Positions 61,130-64,000 of a DNA stretch of 64,000 nucleotides are shown here, in pieces (positions within the stretch are counted from its first letter, which is position 1; every line of letters starts with the position of its first letter). This DNA is from Apostichopus japonicus (lineage: Eukaryota; Echinodermata; Holothuroidea; Aspidochirotida; Stichopodidae): the NCBI RefSeq assembly GCF_037975245.1, contig NC_092581.1, forward strand, positions 4,194,001-4,258,000, in the 5' to 3' direction. A program made the position numbers and the translations under genes. Under the pieces are notes generated by a model that saw only the letters and a list, made by a program, of their open reading frames with translations, made no database searches and was not told where the DNA came from.

Positions 61130-61664
61130 CGCCCGTGTACTTTTGTTCTTTGTTAAGTTGAACTTAATAGTAGTATAGGAATAGGCTAGTTGTAAACTTT
61201 CAGCCTGTGTTGTGCACACGCCGATGCATAAACAGTATTTTAAACACTCCCGCCCGGCACCTTCCTTGATGATTGATTTACAATTTTTCTCATGACCAAA
61301 TATTGCTGAAATACTTGGAAAGTAAGTTAGTGCCAGAGGAAAAAGATAGCACCATTTGCCATTCAAGCCTAGGCCTACTTCATTTTCCTAAAAAAATAAA
61401 ATAAAATATTCCTGCACATCCCTGAGACCTGTGTTAGTACTATAGGAACTATTATTTTTTCAGTCAACACTCAGTCAAACCTTATGTGCATTGTATGTCT
61501 TGATGTTCTTTGAAACATGGCATAAAATCATTATCTCTCTAGATATTTATGATGTGAAAACTTATTTATTAACCTTTTCATATTTTTAGGTCAAAGGATC
61601 ATCTCAACCATTCAGGTACTAATTAGACTGTTTAGTTTGTGTGTTTGTAGAGTCTATCAATACA
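61130..61664. other. Region between the TIR element and the IAP start
   Basis: AT-rich, no coding exon seen. A TGTTTGTAG acceptor at 61650 ends it, so the IAP gene probably has a 5'-UTR exon further upstream. Confidence 0.4.
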
Positions 61665-62118
61665 ATGCCGCGTGTTTCCGAAATGCCACAGTGCCAGGAA
61701 CTTGAAATGCTTTTACATAGAGTTCAGCAATTAGAGAGCATAATGGCTGCCTGGCCTGCGGAAGAGATAGATCTTCGTTTATGTGAAATGGCCCAAGATA
61801 TTAAAATCTTCCCAGACAAGAAGCAATTAAAAAAGAAATTAGCTAGAGAGAATAATGTCACATTTCATGATGGGAAACCTGTCACAGCTATCTCACAAGG
61901 CACCAACAGCAGAGAAAGTGTTATTCATCCCTCCAGTGGAAGTTCCATGAATCTTGGACGTGCAGCTCGGTTACCAGAACCAGCAGAACTGACGGTCAAG
62001 TACGCCAAATATCCAAATTACGCTTATGAACAGGCTCGTCTGGAGACCTATGGAAGATGGCCAAATAACCATTCACAGATCCCAGCAAATTTAGCTCGGG
62101 CAGGTTTTTTTGCTACAG
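61665..62118 (+). CDS. IAP-like exon 1
   Basis: Begins at ATGCCGCGTG and encodes the N-terminal region and first half of the BIR domain, ending AGFFATG with one base of the Gly codon before GTAAAA. Confidence 0.83.
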
Positions 62119-63285
62119 GTAAAATTGTCATTATTCAGCATTAATTGACCAAATTTGGACTATGGAGATAAATCTTGATTGTATCTATTGCTTTTTCTAC
62201 AATCTAGCCGTACCATACTCAACAACAGCGAACATAGAATTTCAAGGGGTAGGGGGGGGTGTGGGTGTATATACTACATTATAAACTAATATCTCTTCAA
62301 CTGTGTAATTCTTAGTATTACCAACCTGATGATCTGGGTTTTGTTTTTAATCTTTGTCAATTTTGACCCCAAAGTTATAATTTGTAACCTGTGAGACATA
62401 AATCAAATGTATGCAATTGAGAAGCTGAAACTAATATTCATGATATCATACATCTCAAATTAGCAATTGATGAGAGATCAAAACAAATTCAACAAAACAA
62501 GGTCAAACTCAAGATGAGCAGAAAGGGATTGGGTGAGATTAATGTGGCCCTTGTTCAGTTAAAGGGTGTGAAGACTCGCACAAAAAAGAAACGTCTCATG
62601 CTGGTAAGCTGACCTAGTTTCAAACAGGTGAGGTGTAATGGAGGTGTAATAGACACCACCATCGATCCCAGAAAATACAGACACAGCTTGCTACCGTCGG
62701 TAATAAGACACTGATGTACAGTCGATACATACAGCTACGGTCAATACCCACAACACAGTGTGCATACAGTAGCAGCGATGGACATCTCAGGTCCAGATAG
62801 AGATAACAAGGTATCACGTTTCATTACTGTCTGCATTTTGAAGTGACAAGGAGAAAACTTCACTTGCAAGTAACGGAAAGTGAACTTTTCAGAGCGCGGC
62901 ACGCATTTTTGGGCGAGTCTTCAACGCCTTTAAATGTGTACATCCTCACCAAAGTTAATTTTTTAGTTAATCAGAATTAACATATCCATTGTTGATCCGG
63001 CATTTGTCATTGTATTTTGTTCAAGTTTCAATTATTTTCTGTGTTCAGATGCAGATATAAATATTTAAACAAAATTGTGCTCTCTTTATCCTAGGTGATG
63101 AAGTGAAGTGTTTCTACTGTGGTGGTGGACTCAAGGACTGGAGCTTTGGTGACGAGGCCTGGGAAGAGCATGCCAGATGGTTCACTAGATGTGAGTGGTT
63201 ACTACAGCAGAGGGGCCCAGCTTTTGTTGATGCTGTGCAGAGGAAGTTTGGACCCTCGGGTCATTCAAACTTTGAACCAAATATG
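61665..63285 (+). CDS. Inhibitor-of-apoptosis (IAP/BIRC) protein, first two coding exons, gene continues past the window
   Basis: Exon 61665-62118 and exon 63095-63285 join in phase (split Gly codon) into 215 codons and end at a GTAAGG donor. The N-terminal ~120 residues include a short helix (LEMLLHRVQQLESIMAAW) and a charged linker. A type II BIR domain follows: Y-E-Q-A-R-L-E-T-Y-G-R-W-P, LARAGFFATGDEVKCFYCGG, then W-E-E-H-A-R-W-F-T-R-C. The zinc ligands fit C-x2-C-x16-H-x6-C exactly, and the Gly and Trp positions of BIR folds are kept. Proteins of this family bind caspases or IAP antagonists and often end in a RING; any RING lies beyond 64000. The start ATG was chosen because it follows a 5' acceptor by 14 bp. 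Confidence 0.85.
62569..62933 (-). mobile_element. TTAA-type MITE, copy 7 (full length)
   Basis: A reverse-orientation copy in the IAP intron: starts TTAAAGGGTGTGAAGACTCG and ends GCGAGTCTTCAACGCCTTTAA. Confidence 0.88.
63095..63285 (+). CDS. IAP-like exon 2 (zinc-binding half of BIR)
   Basis: Starts after TTTATCCTAG and encodes GDEVKCFYCGGGLKDWSFGD, EEHARWFTRCEWLLQQRGPA, then a linker. The donor after NFEPNM is GTAAGG, with no stop in this exon. Confidence 0.88.
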
Positions 63286-64000
63286 GTAAGGACCACTGGA
63301 TATGTAGTTGTGTATCTTTATGGAGGGTGCAGTGGTGTTAGTGGTCTCCCCTTTCTCTGTAATCTTTATTATCTACTAGGGACCTCATAATCTCCATGCA
63401 CACCCTTTCATGAACAGAGAGTAAAATGGTAGAATGGTATAGGTCATTTGGGAAATTCTGTCACAAGTGCTACAATAGGTCTTGTGTCAAAGGTCATCAG
63501 TATTGACCCCAAAGATGCCAGGAAGTCCAATATAGTAATGGCCACTGATCTTGGTGAACATTTGACAAGCAGTTTGTTGTCCACTCTCAAAAATATTTAC
63601 CTCGGTAGGATTGTCCAATAGTAATTTTCCGATGCAATTTCTCAGAATAATTTGTAGCACTTTATAGAATGCACACATTGGAGGAAATACTGATAACCCT
63701 TTAAAGGAAAGGGAATTTGCCCCTTTTTTCCTTTTTTTTTAACTCAAGCACATCCACCATAGTGAAATATTATGTTCACGGATAACAGGAATAAATGATG
63801 AAAGCAACATTTTACCAGAATAGTGACGAAACTGCTGTACAGATTATGCACAGATGTGTTGCAAAAATTTGCACACAGTACCTTCAACTTATTTCATTAA
63901 GCTCTAAATATTCTACATCTGTCATCATGTCTGTGCTAAGGACTGCTGATGGTAATCTAGAAACAAATGTATAAAATGATAACTTGACAAATTGGTAAAA

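Overview
The window is animal DNA, most likely from a marine invertebrate deuterostome. An echinoderm, perhaps a sea cucumber, is my best guess. This is inferred from short exons in long AT-rich introns, phase-consistent GT-AG splicing, an expanded P2X7-like zinc-finger family member, tRNA-derived SINEs, many TTAA and hAT-type MITEs, and AGGCCTATATA microsatellites. No species-diagnostic sequence was tested.

Layout. (1) 891-5589, minus: a complete four-exon gene for a type II membrane protein of the DUF1647 glycosyltransferase-like family (360 aa). (2) 6000-12100: mostly non-coding, with a hAT-like MITE and a U2 snRNA-like sequence at 11555 whose body is not U2. (3) 12122-16079, plus: a complete seven-exon organic solute transporter alpha gene (SLC51A-like, 366 aa). 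(4) 16080-20800: gene-free, with tandem repeats, a CATAC-type satellite and a SINE. (5) 20817-42790, minus: twenty exons of an SFI1-like centrosomal/centrin-binding repeat protein. The frame is kept across every junction (1093 aa recovered; the 5' end was not found). Its introns are full of MITEs, LINE tails, SINE heads and local tandem duplications. (6) 43521-43974, minus: two orphan exons of a protein kinase catalytic core, apparently truncated. (7) 44035-50680: a head-to-tail array of an unclassified 2.1-3.4 kb repeat with an internal segment found in both orientations. (8) 50700-57700: repeat-rich DNA with a dense TTAGTCGG/CCGACTAA cluster, a palindromic CTTAAG satellite, nested inverted-repeat elements and an 84-bp insertion carrying a hammerhead-like motif between 16-bp direct repeats. 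(9) 57961-61129: a 3.2 kb element with TTAA-type terminal inverted repeats that contains a broken P2X7-like zinc-finger gene. (10) 61665-end, plus: the first two coding exons of an inhibitor-of-apoptosis gene with a complete BIR zinc site; it runs off the window.

The protein genes share no obvious pathway: Golgi-type glycosyltransferase-like, solute transport, centrosome structure and apoptosis control. The window is best read as ordinary animal gene neighbours in a landscape shaped by mobile elements. Exon boundaries were built by hand from splice sites, reading phase and family resemblance; no alignment or transcript data were available.
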